NCBI GenBank assembly: GCA_022640795.1
Contig: JALCCK010000002.1
Span: forward strand, 27,701 to 91,700
Reading direction: 5' to 3'
Length of the DNA stretch: 64,000 nt
Origin: Treponema sp.
Lineage (GTDB): Bacteria; Spirochaetota; Spirochaetia; Treponematales; Treponemataceae
A model generated the notes under the pieces. The model saw nothing but the letters and a program-made list of their open reading frames with translations, was not told where the DNA came from and made no database searches. Shown one piece after another: positions 41,557-49,639 of this stretch. Both the position numbers and the translations under genes were made by a program. The stretch's first letter is position 1, and each line of letters starts with the position of its first letter.

Positions 41557-42151
41557 AAATGATTTAATTATGCAGGATCTCCTTAAACGATATCCTGTTC
41601 TGGTGAAATGTACTGAAAATATTAGAAATGCCTATAAATTACTTGAACACGTTTTTACAGAAAAAGGGAAACTGCTTGTCTGCGGAAATGGCGGATCGGC
41701 TGCAGACAGTGAGCACATTGTTGGTGAACTTATGAAAAGTTTTGTCCTGGCACGGACTGTTGATTTGGATCTTTTCAAGTATAAAAATCTTCAATACGGG
41801 CTTCCTGCGATATCACTTGTAAGCCAAAGTTCACTTATCAGTGCAGTGGCTAATGATAATGGTGCAGATCTCGTATTTGCACAACAGGTTATGGGATATG
41901 GTTGCCGAGGAGATGTCTTGTGGTGTATATCTTCATCTGGTAATTCCGAAAATGTTTTAAAAGCAGCAGAAGTTGCAAAAAGACTTGGTCTTTTTGTTTT
42001 AGGACTGACTGGCCTCGCCGGAGGCAGGCTGGCACAGATTTCAGATGTCTGTATAAAGGTTCCTGAAAAAGAAACCTACAAAATTCAGGAACTGCACCTC
42101 CCTGTTTATCATTGTTTGTGCATGATGATTGAAAATCATTTTTTTTCTTAA
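41549..42151 (+). CDS. SIS-domain sugar-phosphate isomerase, GmhA-like
   Basis: 200 residues. The segments LLVCGNGGSAADSEHIVGELM and SSSGNSENVLKA resemble sedoheptulose-7-phosphate isomerase (GmhA) and DiaA. GmhA makes heptose precursors of LPS, but treponemes lack typical LPS and the gene sits after a sugar importer and kinase. Isomerisation of the imported phosphorylated sugar is therefore the likelier role. The sugar cannot be named from sequence. Confidence 0.85.
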   Translation: MNKNDLIMQDLLKRYPVLVKCTENIRNAYKLLEHVFTEKGKLLVCGNGGSAADSEHIVGELMKSFVLARTVDLDLFKYKNLQYGLPAISLVSQSSLISAVANDNGADLVFAQQVMGYGCRGDVLWCISSSGNSENVLKAAEVAKRLGLFVLGLTGLAGGRLAQISDVCIKVPEKETYKIQELHLPVYHCLCMMIENHFFS

Positions 42152-42152
42152 G

Positions 42153-43424
42153 TCAGAATGAAATGATTTCTTCGTAGACGCTGATTGCAAATTGATCCGT
42201 CATTCCGGAAATATACTCTATGATGCATTTCTGATATGATTCGTTATTAAATATATCAAAAACTTCTTTTGTGTCGTAGTGAAGAATTTTCTTCTGTTCT
42301 GGTTGCTTTTCAGGCCGGTAATTTGAATACTTGATAAGCCAATTTTCAAATGAAGCACACAATGTCGGAAAATAACGTAGTGCCGAAGCGGCTCTGCTGT
42401 TCTGCGCATAGACTTGAATCTTTGAGAGTGTACGGTACAGTGTCTGGATGATATTCGTTGCATAGTGTTCAAATTCCATAAGCCGCCAGTGGTTGTAGAT
42501 ATTTGCGAAATTGAATTTTTTGAGTTCCAGAAGGAATTTGAAATACGGAAGTGAAAAGCAAAGCCCGTTTTCCGGAGAACTTTGTTTGCACAGATCAACG
42601 ATCAGATCGTTTATGAGTACCGTTGTGTTTACCGCTTTTCCGCTGCGGATTGCATGATTCTGCTGTGTCGTAAATCCCAGCGTCGAGCCAACTATTTCCC
42701 GAAGCTGGCGATACGATCCCATGTCAAGAATGTGATAGGCCCGTGCATCTTCTATATCGCGACCCAAATATGCTATCTTATCGGCTATTTTGACAACACA
42801 GCCTTCCCAGGTATACGGCTGGATAAGTCCCGGTCTTTTTAAAGAGTATAAATCGATGGCTTCTTGGCGCGGTTTTATACTCTGCTGATCTATTTCACCG
42901 CAATGGCAGATAATTCCATCACGTACTGCATACGTAAGATCTAATGTTTTTTCGATACCGTTTGGATCCTGAAGTGTCTCTATAAAATCAGCAAAAAAAA
43001 GACTGTTCCGTTCATGCCAGAATTTTTTTGGAGCATGGACCCCTGTTTTCTGCTGCAGCAAATTATTGAGGCAGTCCTCTCCGTGATGCCCGAACGGTGC
43101 ATGCCCTATATCGTGACCGATTGCTATTGCTGAAGCAAGCTCTGCATTCAGTCCCAGATATTTGGAAATCGTTGTTGCGACGGATTCCACATGATTTACG
43201 TGTTCCATTCGTGTACAGATATGATCATTATGCGGAGCAAAAAAAACTTGCGTTTTATGTTTGAGCCGTCTGTACGCAAGGCAATGTAATAATCTTGTAT
43301 AATCCCGCTCGAATTCACTTCTGATATCGTTATTCCGGCTGTAAAGTGAATTTTCACGTCTGATACACTGAGACCAGCGGTCGTTTTCTAAGGTACAGGC
43401 TTCTTTTTTAAAAGAGTTCTTCAT
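42153..43424 (-). CDS. dgt: dGTPase-like HD-domain triphosphohydrolase
   Basis: 423 residues. The HD domain shows RMEHVNHVESVA, AIAIGHDIGHAPFGHHGE and ADKIAYLGRDIEDA, the metal ligands of deoxyguanosinetriphosphate triphosphohydrolases, which cleave dGTP to deoxyguanosine and triphosphate. The N-terminus (YSRNNDIRSEFERDYTRLLHC) is family-typical. It starts 2 nt after the nitroreductase stop without a visible ribosome-binding site, so translation is probably coupled. It converges on the SIS gene with a 1-nt gap. Confidence 0.9.
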   Translation of the reverse strand: MKNSFKKEACTLENDRWSQCIRRENSLYSRNNDIRSEFERDYTRLLHCLAYRRLKHKTQVFFAPHNDHICTRMEHVNHVESVATTISKYLGLNAELASAIAIGHDIGHAPFGHHGEDCLNNLLQQKTGVHAPKKFWHERNSLFFADFIETLQDPNGIEKTLDLTYAVRDGIICHCGEIDQQSIKPRQEAIDLYSLKRPGLIQPYTWEGCVVKIADKIAYLGRDIEDARAYHILDMGSYRQLREIVGSTLGFTTQQNHAIRSGKAVNTTVLINDLIVDLCKQSSPENGLCFSLPYFKFLLELKKFNFANIYNHWRLMEFEHYATNIIQTLYRTLSKIQVYAQNSRAASALRYFPTLCASFENWLIKYSNYRPEKQPEQKKILHYDTKEVFDIFNNESYQKCIIEYISGMTDQFAISVYEEIISF

Positions 43425-43426
43425 TG

Positions 43427-43948
43427 TCAGTCAATTTTTATTATTCGCCCTGTTTTCCGTTCTGCATGTTTTTCACTATCAGTCTTGTGCCCCAGTATGC
43501 AGAATCCGATTCCGCGGTATGTATCAGGAATATTCCAGTCTTTTTTCAGTTTTTCTCCTTCTGGAGAATCGAAAATTTCCCGTGCTCGATGAATCCAGCA
43601 GGAGCCGAGTCCGAGAGCTGTTGCTGTTATCAGCATTGTTCCGAGAGCAAGAGAACCGTCCTCTACATAAGTAGAAACAGAACTGTCCGCGAGGACGACA
43701 ATAACAGCCGGAGCACCATAGAATGGGTCTGAGGTTGTTCCCATAACTTTTGCATTGAGTTCCGACAGTTTATCCCTCATAGTTTTTTTTGTAACAGCAA
43801 CCAGTACTGCGGATTGTTTTCCCATCCCGCTTGGCGCAGAAAGCCCTGCTTCAAGGATGACGGAAAGCTCGTACTGTGTAACAGGTTCTGCGCTATACGC
43901 TCTGCTGCTGTACCGTTTTTTTAAAATTTCAGTTACTGTAGTTGTCAT
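43427..43948 (-). CDS. nitroreductase-family FMN protein
   Basis: 173 residues. The family pattern is clear: RYSSRAYSAEPV at the N-terminus (FMN phosphate contacts), LSAPSGMGKQS, and a late GLGSCWIHRA segment. Such enzymes reduce nitro groups, quinones or flavins with NAD(P)H. GAGGAGC precedes the ATG by 6 nt. It leads a two-gene unit with dgt. Physiological substrate unknown. Confidence 0.88.
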   Translation of the reverse strand: MTTTVTEILKKRYSSRAYSAEPVTQYELSVILEAGLSAPSGMGKQSAVLVAVTKKTMRDKLSELNAKVMGTTSDPFYGAPAVIVVLADSSVSTYVEDGSLALGTMLITATALGLGSCWIHRAREIFDSPEGEKLKKDWNIPDTYRGIGFCILGHKTDSEKHAERKTGRIIKID

Positions 43949-44076
43949 TTTTGCTCCTCGAAATCGGCACTAACTTATAGAAGATTTCGCGCATAAATCG
44001 TTCCCCTATAAACAAAGGAGCCGTATATTTGTCCGGAATCATCAATACCGGGATTTTGCTTATATCGGTCATTTGA

Positions 44077-44096
44077 AATGCCGGTTTTCCGGTATT
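44077..44096 (-). terminator. possible terminator after the HPt gene
   Basis: A near-perfect stem AATGCCGG (44077-44084) and CCGGTATT (44089-44096) with a 4-nt loop. It lies just downstream of the HPt stop on the minus strand, with only a short T-rich tail. Confidence 0.4.
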
Positions 44097-44103
44097 TTCC
44101 CTG

Positions 44104-44454
44104 TCAGTCGATTTGCTTTATAATTTCCACGATTTTATCACAGGATGAAATAACTGCGGGATACAACAATTCTGCTTTGGAGTAATTCTTGGAACGAATT
44201 TCATCCACAAGCGAAGTACAAAGTTTATAAAGAGACTCGAACCCGAGGTTGCCGCTTATTCCTTTCAATGTATGAGCCGTATCCTCAATAGTTTCCCAAT
44301 TTTTTTCCGGGAAAGCTTTTTTTAACTGTGCTATAGTTTTATCCTGCGGAAACTGTTTGACAAAATACTTCAGCATTTCTCGATTTTCTGAGAAACGCTT
44401 GAGGGTTTTATTCTTATCGATTCCGATTGTATCTAGTGCCTGATCCAAATTCAT
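44104..44454 (-). CDS. HPt-domain phosphotransfer protein
   Basis: 116 residues from ATG 44454. A single HPt four-helix domain with the phosphorylatable His in DTAHTLKGISGNLGF. It relays phosphoryl groups between response regulators and hybrid kinases. No hybrid kinase is nearby, so the partner is unknown. An upstream extension to 44547 would run into the tRNA-Thr gene and is unlikely. No ribosome-binding site is visible. Confidence 0.87.
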   Translation of the reverse strand: MNLDQALDTIGIDKNKTLKRFSENREMLKYFVKQFPQDKTIAQLKKAFPEKNWETIEDTAHTLKGISGNLGFESLYKLCTSLVDEIRSKNYSKAELLYPAVISSCDKIVEIIKQID

Positions 44455-44511
44455 ACTACAGTAATGATACCGTTGGAATATAAATTTATCAATAAAAAAA
44501 AGAAAAATATT

Positions 44512-44584
44512 AGCCAACTTTCGGACTCGAACCGAACACCTGCGCATTACGAATGCGCTGCTCTACCAGATGAGCTAAGTTGGC
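44512..44584 (-). tRNA. tRNA-Thr(CGT)
   Basis: The acceptor stem GCCAACT/AGTTGGC is perfect, and the anticodon arm GCGCA-TTCGTAA-TGCGC gives anticodon CGT (codon ACG). D arm and T arm are present. CCA is not encoded. Confidence 0.95.
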
Positions 44585-44641
44585 GGACAATGCAAAAAGT
44601 ATATCAGAAGAGACGTTCGTCGGTCAATATGTTTTGCCGTT

Positions 44642-45886
44642 TTAGTTTTTCAATTGGATGTGAGCTCCGACCAGCCGCTCCATATCGGCAATATTGGAAA
44701 CGACTATATAATTATCGTAAACTTCTATTTTTCGTTTTTCAACGAATTTATTTATTTCATCATGTGTTATTTCCGGAGACAGACCTGCCCAATGTGCTAT
44801 ATCCGCAATTGTCAGATTAAATTTTCGCTGCCGCTCATACGGATTTGCAGCAGGATTCATTTCATCGAACATCAGGAAAACATCAGCTATTCTTGCCTGA
44901 AGATCTTTCAGTACAAGGATTCGAAACCGTCGTTTTTGGTCATATATTCGTTTACAGAAGAGTTTCAAAAGTATAAGTGCTATCTGTGGATTCCCGGTAA
45001 TCAGTACTTGAAAATTTTCTTTGGTGAATTCGAGAACTTCTACTTTATTTATAGCGACACAAGTTGCAGAACGAGGGGAATTGTCGAGTATTGCCATTTC
45101 ACCAAAAAACTCGCCTGGTTTTAAAATATCAAGATTTTTCTTGTCACTATTCACACATTTTACCAGCTGTACCTCTCCTGATTGAATGAGATAGAAGTTG
45201 GTTCCCGGTTCAAATTCTGAAATAATGACATTCCCGGGATCATATAGTTTTGCAAACCGTTCGAAGGCCGGGAGCGCAAACTGTTTTAAAGTTCCTTCAT
45301 AATTTATTGGTACGGATACTGTTTGCGTCGCAGTTCCACCCGATTGCAGTTTATCGGCGCGAGTTTTTGCATCCTGGTATAGTTTTTCTATGACTTCTTT
45401 ATTCTCTGATGCAGGAAAACACTGAAGGTATTTTGTACAAACATCGCAGGTTGAAATATACTGTCCATCTTTGTAGAAACTCTGAGCTACCTCCAGCATA
45501 CCTGTTTCCTGATTGATATTATTTTTGTTATTGAGAATCGAATCCGTCTTTTTATGAATCTGGCGGAGCTGATTTGAAAAAACGCGGAGCATTTTCATAA
45601 TAAGTTGTCGATTTGAACTGAACAATTTTTCAAATTCTGTAACCGGCATAGAAATTATAATGCTGTCGAAGAGAACGGTTGCTGTTTCTTCTCTGGGAAA
45701 ATGTCCAAGGGCTGATTTTACACCAAAAAATTCTCCATTTTTTACCTGTTCCGTAATAGGAGTATTGCTTTCGATGTCAGTACTGGTAAGAATTACAAGG
45801 CCTTTCTGGAGAATAAAAACACGGTCGTCTTTATCTCCTGCAAAATATATTATAGACCCCTTGGTATATTGCATTGCTTTCGGCAT
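44642..45886 (-). CDS. protein with two cyclic-nucleotide-binding domains
   Basis: 414 residues. An N-terminal cNMP-binding-like domain (about 5-115) lacks the canonical phosphate cassette. The second (about 215-325) has PGEFFGEMAILDNSPRSAT, close to the CRP/PKA consensus. A C-terminal segment (about 335-414, FNLTIADIAHWAGLSPEITHDEINKF) resembles the winged helix of Crp/Fnr proteins. A linker of about 95 residues separates the two cNMP domains. Probably a nucleotide-responsive regulator; DNA binding is inferred. GAGGA lies 7 nt before the ATG. Confidence 0.85.
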   Translation of the reverse strand: MPKAMQYTKGSIIYFAGDKDDRVFILQKGLVILTSTDIESNTPITEQVKNGEFFGVKSALGHFPREETATVLFDSIIISMPVTEFEKLFSSNRQLIMKMLRVFSNQLRQIHKKTDSILNNKNNINQETGMLEVAQSFYKDGQYISTCDVCTKYLQCFPASENKEVIEKLYQDAKTRADKLQSGGTATQTVSVPINYEGTLKQFALPAFERFAKLYDPGNVIISEFEPGTNFYLIQSGEVQLVKCVNSDKKNLDILKPGEFFGEMAILDNSPRSATCVAINKVEVLEFTKENFQVLITGNPQIALILLKLFCKRIYDQKRRFRILVLKDLQARIADVFLMFDEMNPAANPYERQRKFNLTIADIAHWAGLSPEITHDEINKFVEKRKIEVYDNYIVVSNIADMERLVGAHIQLKN

Positions 45887-45972
45887 ATACTTTTCCTCAT
45901 ATTTTTTCAGGTAAAAAACAGCTATATATAATAATCATATCACAATATACGGATTTATGCTATTCTATCTTT

Positions 45973-46830
45973 ATGATAGATCTTCATACTCATTCTACTG
46001 CTTCTGACGGTTTGTTTGCACCTGGGGAACTGATAAATTATGCAGCATCAAAAGGGATTTCTGTTATTGCCCTGACAGATCATGATACAACATCAGGACT
46101 TTTTGAAGCTGAAGCAGCTGCAAAAAATAACGGCATTACATTTATTCCTGGGGTAGAACTGAATATTCAGTGGTATTCGGGTGAATTCCACCTGCTTGGA
46201 TTAGGACTAAAAAAGTTTTCTCCTGATTTTGTACAAATTATACGGGAACTTCAGAATTCGCGGGAGACACGAAATGAACAGATCATACAAAAAATGCGGT
46301 CATATGGTTTTTCTGTCTGCCTGGACGATATTAAAAATATATCTGTGTCACAATCTATCGGACGACCACATTTTGCTTCTTATATGGTGAAAAATCATAT
46401 TGTTAAAAACCGGCAGCAGGCTTTTGACCGGTATCTTGCGAAGAACCGGCCCTGGTATGTTCCCCATGAAGGAATCGATTTGGACCGTGCTATTGCAGCA
46501 ATAAAAGAGTCGTACGGACTGCCTGTACTGGCCCATCCGCTGTCGCTTTATATATCATGGGGAAAGCTGGAGCCTGTTTTACAAAATCTGCATACCCGTG
46601 GAATCTGTGGTCTGGAAGCGTGGCATCCTGGCGCCAGAATGGCAGAGTGCGTCAGGCTTGAAGAACTTGCGAGAAAGCTTGGTTTTTTTGTTACCGCCGG
46701 AAGCGATTTTCATGGAGAAGGAATAAGGGCGGACCGTAAAATAGGCTATACAAGTGGAAATAAAATTATTGAAGACAGATTCTGGACTGATGACCTTGAA
46801 CCGCATTTGCTGTCGGTGAAAGAACGCTGA
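45973..46830 (+). CDS. PHP-domain phosphoesterase, TrpH/YciV-like
   Basis: 285 residues from ATG 45973. Metal-ligand motifs of the PHP domain are DLHTHSTASDG, ALTDHDTTSG, PGVELN, LAHPLSL and GSDFHGEG. Related proteins hydrolyse 3',5'-bisphosphate nucleotides or 5' ends of RNA. TATTCT preceded by TGC (45961-45966) ends 6 nt before the ATG with no ribosome-binding site; in-frame starts upstream lie in the promoter and are rejected. Confidence 0.88.
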   Translation: MIDLHTHSTASDGLFAPGELINYAASKGISVIALTDHDTTSGLFEAEAAAKNNGITFIPGVELNIQWYSGEFHLLGLGLKKFSPDFVQIIRELQNSRETRNEQIIQKMRSYGFSVCLDDIKNISVSQSIGRPHFASYMVKNHIVKNRQQAFDRYLAKNRPWYVPHEGIDLDRAIAAIKESYGLPVLAHPLSLYISWGKLEPVLQNLHTRGICGLEAWHPGARMAECVRLEELARKLGFFVTAGSDFHGEGIRADRKIGYTSGNKIIEDRFWTDDLEPHLLSVKER

Positions 46831-46922
46831 AAGAGACTTCTGTTTTTGTTTTGTACAGGCAGCTGCATTTTTTACTATTGTGCATACAAATTATAAAGTG
46901 AAGTAATAATGAGGAGATTTGT

Positions 46923-48473
46923 ATGCATATTTATTCTTTTTCGCCGTTTGGATACGAGGGTTCTCTTGTCTCTGTTGAAGTTGACCTCCGCAGAGGTATT
47001 CCCGCTGTCGATATTGTCGGACTTGCTGATGGTGCGGTAAAAGAATCCCGGGACAGGATGAGAGCGGCAATTTGTAATTCTGGTTTTGATTTTCCGCTCG
47101 AACGTGTATTAATCAGCCTTTCTCCTGCAGATTTAAAAAAAGAAGGAGCGGGTTTCGATCTCGCGATTGCACTTGCGGTGTTAGCGATGAAAAAGGGAGA
47201 TCTGAAAGAAGGAAAAATACTTGTAATGGGAGAACTGGAGCTTTCAGGGAATATCAGATCTGTACGTGGAGTACATGCGGCTGCAGCAACGGCTTTTTCG
47301 GCCGGAATTTTCAGATGTATAGTTCCTTTTTCGAATGGTGATGAGGCACGGGAAGTTTCGGGAATGCAGGTTTTTGCTGCCCGGAATCTGACAGACGCAT
47401 TTTATTCATTATCGCACACTGAATGTTTTATAACAGGTATAACCGGCCGGGATTCATATGTTCCCCGGCAATGTGTAGAAACGAACGGAGTCCTTTTTTC
47501 TGCTGTTACGCCGGAATATGAATATGCAAATATTACGGGACAACCGGAACTTGTACGGGGACTGCAGATCGCTGCTGCCGGCGGTCATAATCTTATGGCA
47601 TTTGGGCCTCCCGGTTGTGGAAAGACTTTTGCATTAAAACTGTTCCCTGCATTGCTTCCTTTATTGACGGTCGAAGAAGCACAATCGGTAACAAGAATTT
47701 ATTCTCTCGCCGGAATTTTATCTCCTTCTGAACCGTTAATGAGAGTTGCACCTTTCCGGGCGCCGCATCAGACAGCAACGATAGAAGGAATGTGTGGAGG
47801 GGGAGTACATTGCCGGCCAGGAGAAATATCACTGGCCCATAACGGCGTTCTATTTCTCGATGAAGCGTTAGAATTCCGTTCTTCCGTTTTACAAATGCTG
47901 CGGGTTCCGCTGGAGAGTGGAAAAATTACGTTGAGCCGTGCCGGACGTTTAACCGTTTATCCTGCTTCCTTTCAGCTGCTTATTGCAACTAATCCGTGTC
48001 CCTGCGGAAATTATGGATCAAAAACGAAAGTTTGTCTTTGCAGTGCGCGTTCTGTTGAACTATACTGGAAGAAATTCTCGGCTCCGCTTTTGGATAGAAT
48101 CGATATGAGAATCCATGTTGATCAGAATTTTTCTGAAGAAGAATCGTCGCGAAAAAGTTATGCAAGAACTACTGAAGAACTGCGGAAACAGATTGCGGAA
48201 GCAACGACGATTCAAAGAAAACGCCAGGGAAAGAAAAATGCAAAACTTCAGGCATCCGAGCTCAGTACCTTTTGCCGGCAGGATCCTGCAGCAGAGGATT
48301 TTTTGCATAAATCTGTTTGTCGCTACGGATTTTCGCCGCGGGCAGCGGCAAGTTGCCTTAAGATTGCCAGAACTATTGCAGATATGGCTGGATCAGAGGT
48401 TATTTGTAAGAGTCATATTGAAGAAGCTGTGAGCTATCGGAAAAATGGAGGAGGCCCCGATTTTTGCGTATGA
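46923..48473 (+). CDS. comM: ComM/YifB-family Mg-chelatase-like AAA+ ATPase
   Basis: 516 residues. An N-terminal S5-like domain (VDIVGLADGAVKESRDRM) precedes an AAA+ domain with Walker A GPPGCGKT (near 227), the typical APFRAPHQTAT, HNGVLFLDEALEF and the Mg-chelatase C-terminal region with NPCPCGNYG. ComM is a branch-migration helicase that aids integration of incoming DNA during natural transformation, though many carriers are not known to be competent. Shine-Dalgarno GAGGAG. Followed by era. Confidence 0.92.
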   Translation: MHIYSFSPFGYEGSLVSVEVDLRRGIPAVDIVGLADGAVKESRDRMRAAICNSGFDFPLERVLISLSPADLKKEGAGFDLAIALAVLAMKKGDLKEGKILVMGELELSGNIRSVRGVHAAAATAFSAGIFRCIVPFSNGDEAREVSGMQVFAARNLTDAFYSLSHTECFITGITGRDSYVPRQCVETNGVLFSAVTPEYEYANITGQPELVRGLQIAAAGGHNLMAFGPPGCGKTFALKLFPALLPLLTVEEAQSVTRIYSLAGILSPSEPLMRVAPFRAPHQTATIEGMCGGGVHCRPGEISLAHNGVLFLDEALEFRSSVLQMLRVPLESGKITLSRAGRLTVYPASFQLLIATNPCPCGNYGSKTKVCLCSARSVELYWKKFSAPLLDRIDMRIHVDQNFSEEESSRKSYARTTEELRKQIAEATTIQRKRQGKKNAKLQASELSTFCRQDPAAEDFLHKSVCRYGFSPRAAASCLKIARTIADMAGSEVICKSHIEEAVSYRKNGGGPDFCV

Positions 48474-48546
48474 GCAGGCTGGTGATTCATATATAATTTA
48501 TTCACTGATCGATAGCCATTGTACGAAGGAACTGGTATACTAAAAT

Positions 48547-49479
48547 ATGGATTTACAAATAAACGCTGATGAAAAAGAGCACAAGGACGATATAAAAACG
48601 GCTGTTGTAGCTATCGTTGGTCGTCCTTCCGTAGGAAAATCGACTTTTATCAATATGGTAACCGGAGAAAATGTTTCGATAGTTTCTCCGGTCCCGCAGA
48701 CTACCAGAAATGCGATCAGAGGAATTGTGAATACAACACAGGGACAACTTGTTTTTGTCGATACGCCGGGGTATCATGAATCTGATAATAAATTTAATCT
48801 GAAACTTAAGGCGATAACAGCAGATCAGCTGGAAGATGCTGATTGCATTCTTTATATCATTGATGGTTCTCGCCCTGCAGGTAAAGAAGAAGATTTAACA
48901 GCGGCACTCATAGCGCCTTATACCGCAAAAACCGTTGTTGCAATAAATAAAATCGATCTTTCCGCGACGGTGCCTGCCGCAGCGCGCAAATTTGTAGCGA
49001 AAGTTTTTCCTTCTATACCACAAGAAAGGGTCATAGCTATTTCTGCAAAAAAAGATAAGGGTCTTAATGAAATTCTTCATGCGCTTTACGGATTGGCTCC
49101 TTCTGCACCGAAATTATATCCGGAAGAATATTATACGGATCAGGAAGTAAGTTTCCGTATTTCTGAAGTTATACGCGGGGAAGCTGTCAACAAACTTTCC
49201 CAGGAATTACCACATGCCATCTATGTTGACATAGCTGATATGGAAATGAAAAAGCAGGGAAAAGAACTCTGGGTACGGGCGTTCCTTTGTGTTGAACGCG
49301 AAAGTCAGAAAGGTATTGTTATCGGAAAAGGTGCAGATATGATAAAGACGATTAGAATTGAATCCATAAAGAAACTTCGTAAAATATTCCCGTATCGCGT
49401 TGATCTGAATCTTCAGGTAAAGGTTGTGAAAAATTGGCGGAAAAATGACCGTTTACTTCAGAGTCTTACGGGACAATAA
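48547..49479 (+). CDS. era: GTPase Era
   Basis: 310 residues. G1 GRPSVGKST, G3 DTPG, G4 NKID and G5 SAKKD are present, followed by the KH RNA-binding domain with VIGKGADMIKTIR. Era binds the 3' end of 16S rRNA and assists 30S assembly. TGG-TATACT (-10 at 48536-48541) ends 5 nt before the ATG with no ribosome-binding site, so this unit is probably leaderless. A strong bidirectional terminator follows. Confidence 0.95.
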   Translation: MDLQINADEKEHKDDIKTAVVAIVGRPSVGKSTFINMVTGENVSIVSPVPQTTRNAIRGIVNTTQGQLVFVDTPGYHESDNKFNLKLKAITADQLEDADCILYIIDGSRPAGKEEDLTAALIAPYTAKTVVAINKIDLSATVPAAARKFVAKVFPSIPQERVIAISAKKDKGLNEILHALYGLAPSAPKLYPEEYYTDQEVSFRISEVIRGEAVNKLSQELPHAIYVDIADMEMKKQGKELWVRAFLCVERESQKGIVIGKGADMIKTIRIESIKKLRKIFPYRVDLNLQVKVVKNWRKNDRLLQSLTGQ

Positions 49480-49507
49480 AAAAAGCAGCTTCTACGAGCT
49501 GCTTTTT
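49480..49507. terminator. bidirectional terminator between era and tRNA-Leu
   Basis: An 11-bp stem AAAAAGCAGCT (49480-49490) and AGCTGCTTTTT (49497-49507) with a 6-nt loop. It has A and T flanks, so it can end both the era transcript and the opposing tRNA-Leu transcript. Confidence 0.93.
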
Positions 49508-49589
49508 ACCGGCGAAGAGACTTGAACTCTTACACTCTTGCGAGCAAAAGATTTTGAGTCTTTCGTGTCTACCATTCCACCACGCCGGC
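49507..49589 (-). tRNA. tRNA-Leu(CAA)
   Basis: A class II tRNA with a long variable arm. The anticodon arm AAAGA-CTCAAAA-TCTTT gives CAA (codon TTG). The acceptor stem GCCGGCG pairs with CGCCGGT, ending in a G-U pair. CCA is not encoded. Its 3' end touches the terminator. Confidence 0.93.
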
Positions 49590-49639
49590 AGATTTTATTA
49601 CTATAACAAAATAGGTATTTTTTGACAAGACCGGAGATT

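Noticed and set aside
41549..42151. SIS protein as true GmhA for LPS heptose synthesis
   Set aside because: No other heptose genes are present and the neighbours form a sugar-uptake set; only the family resemblance is kept.
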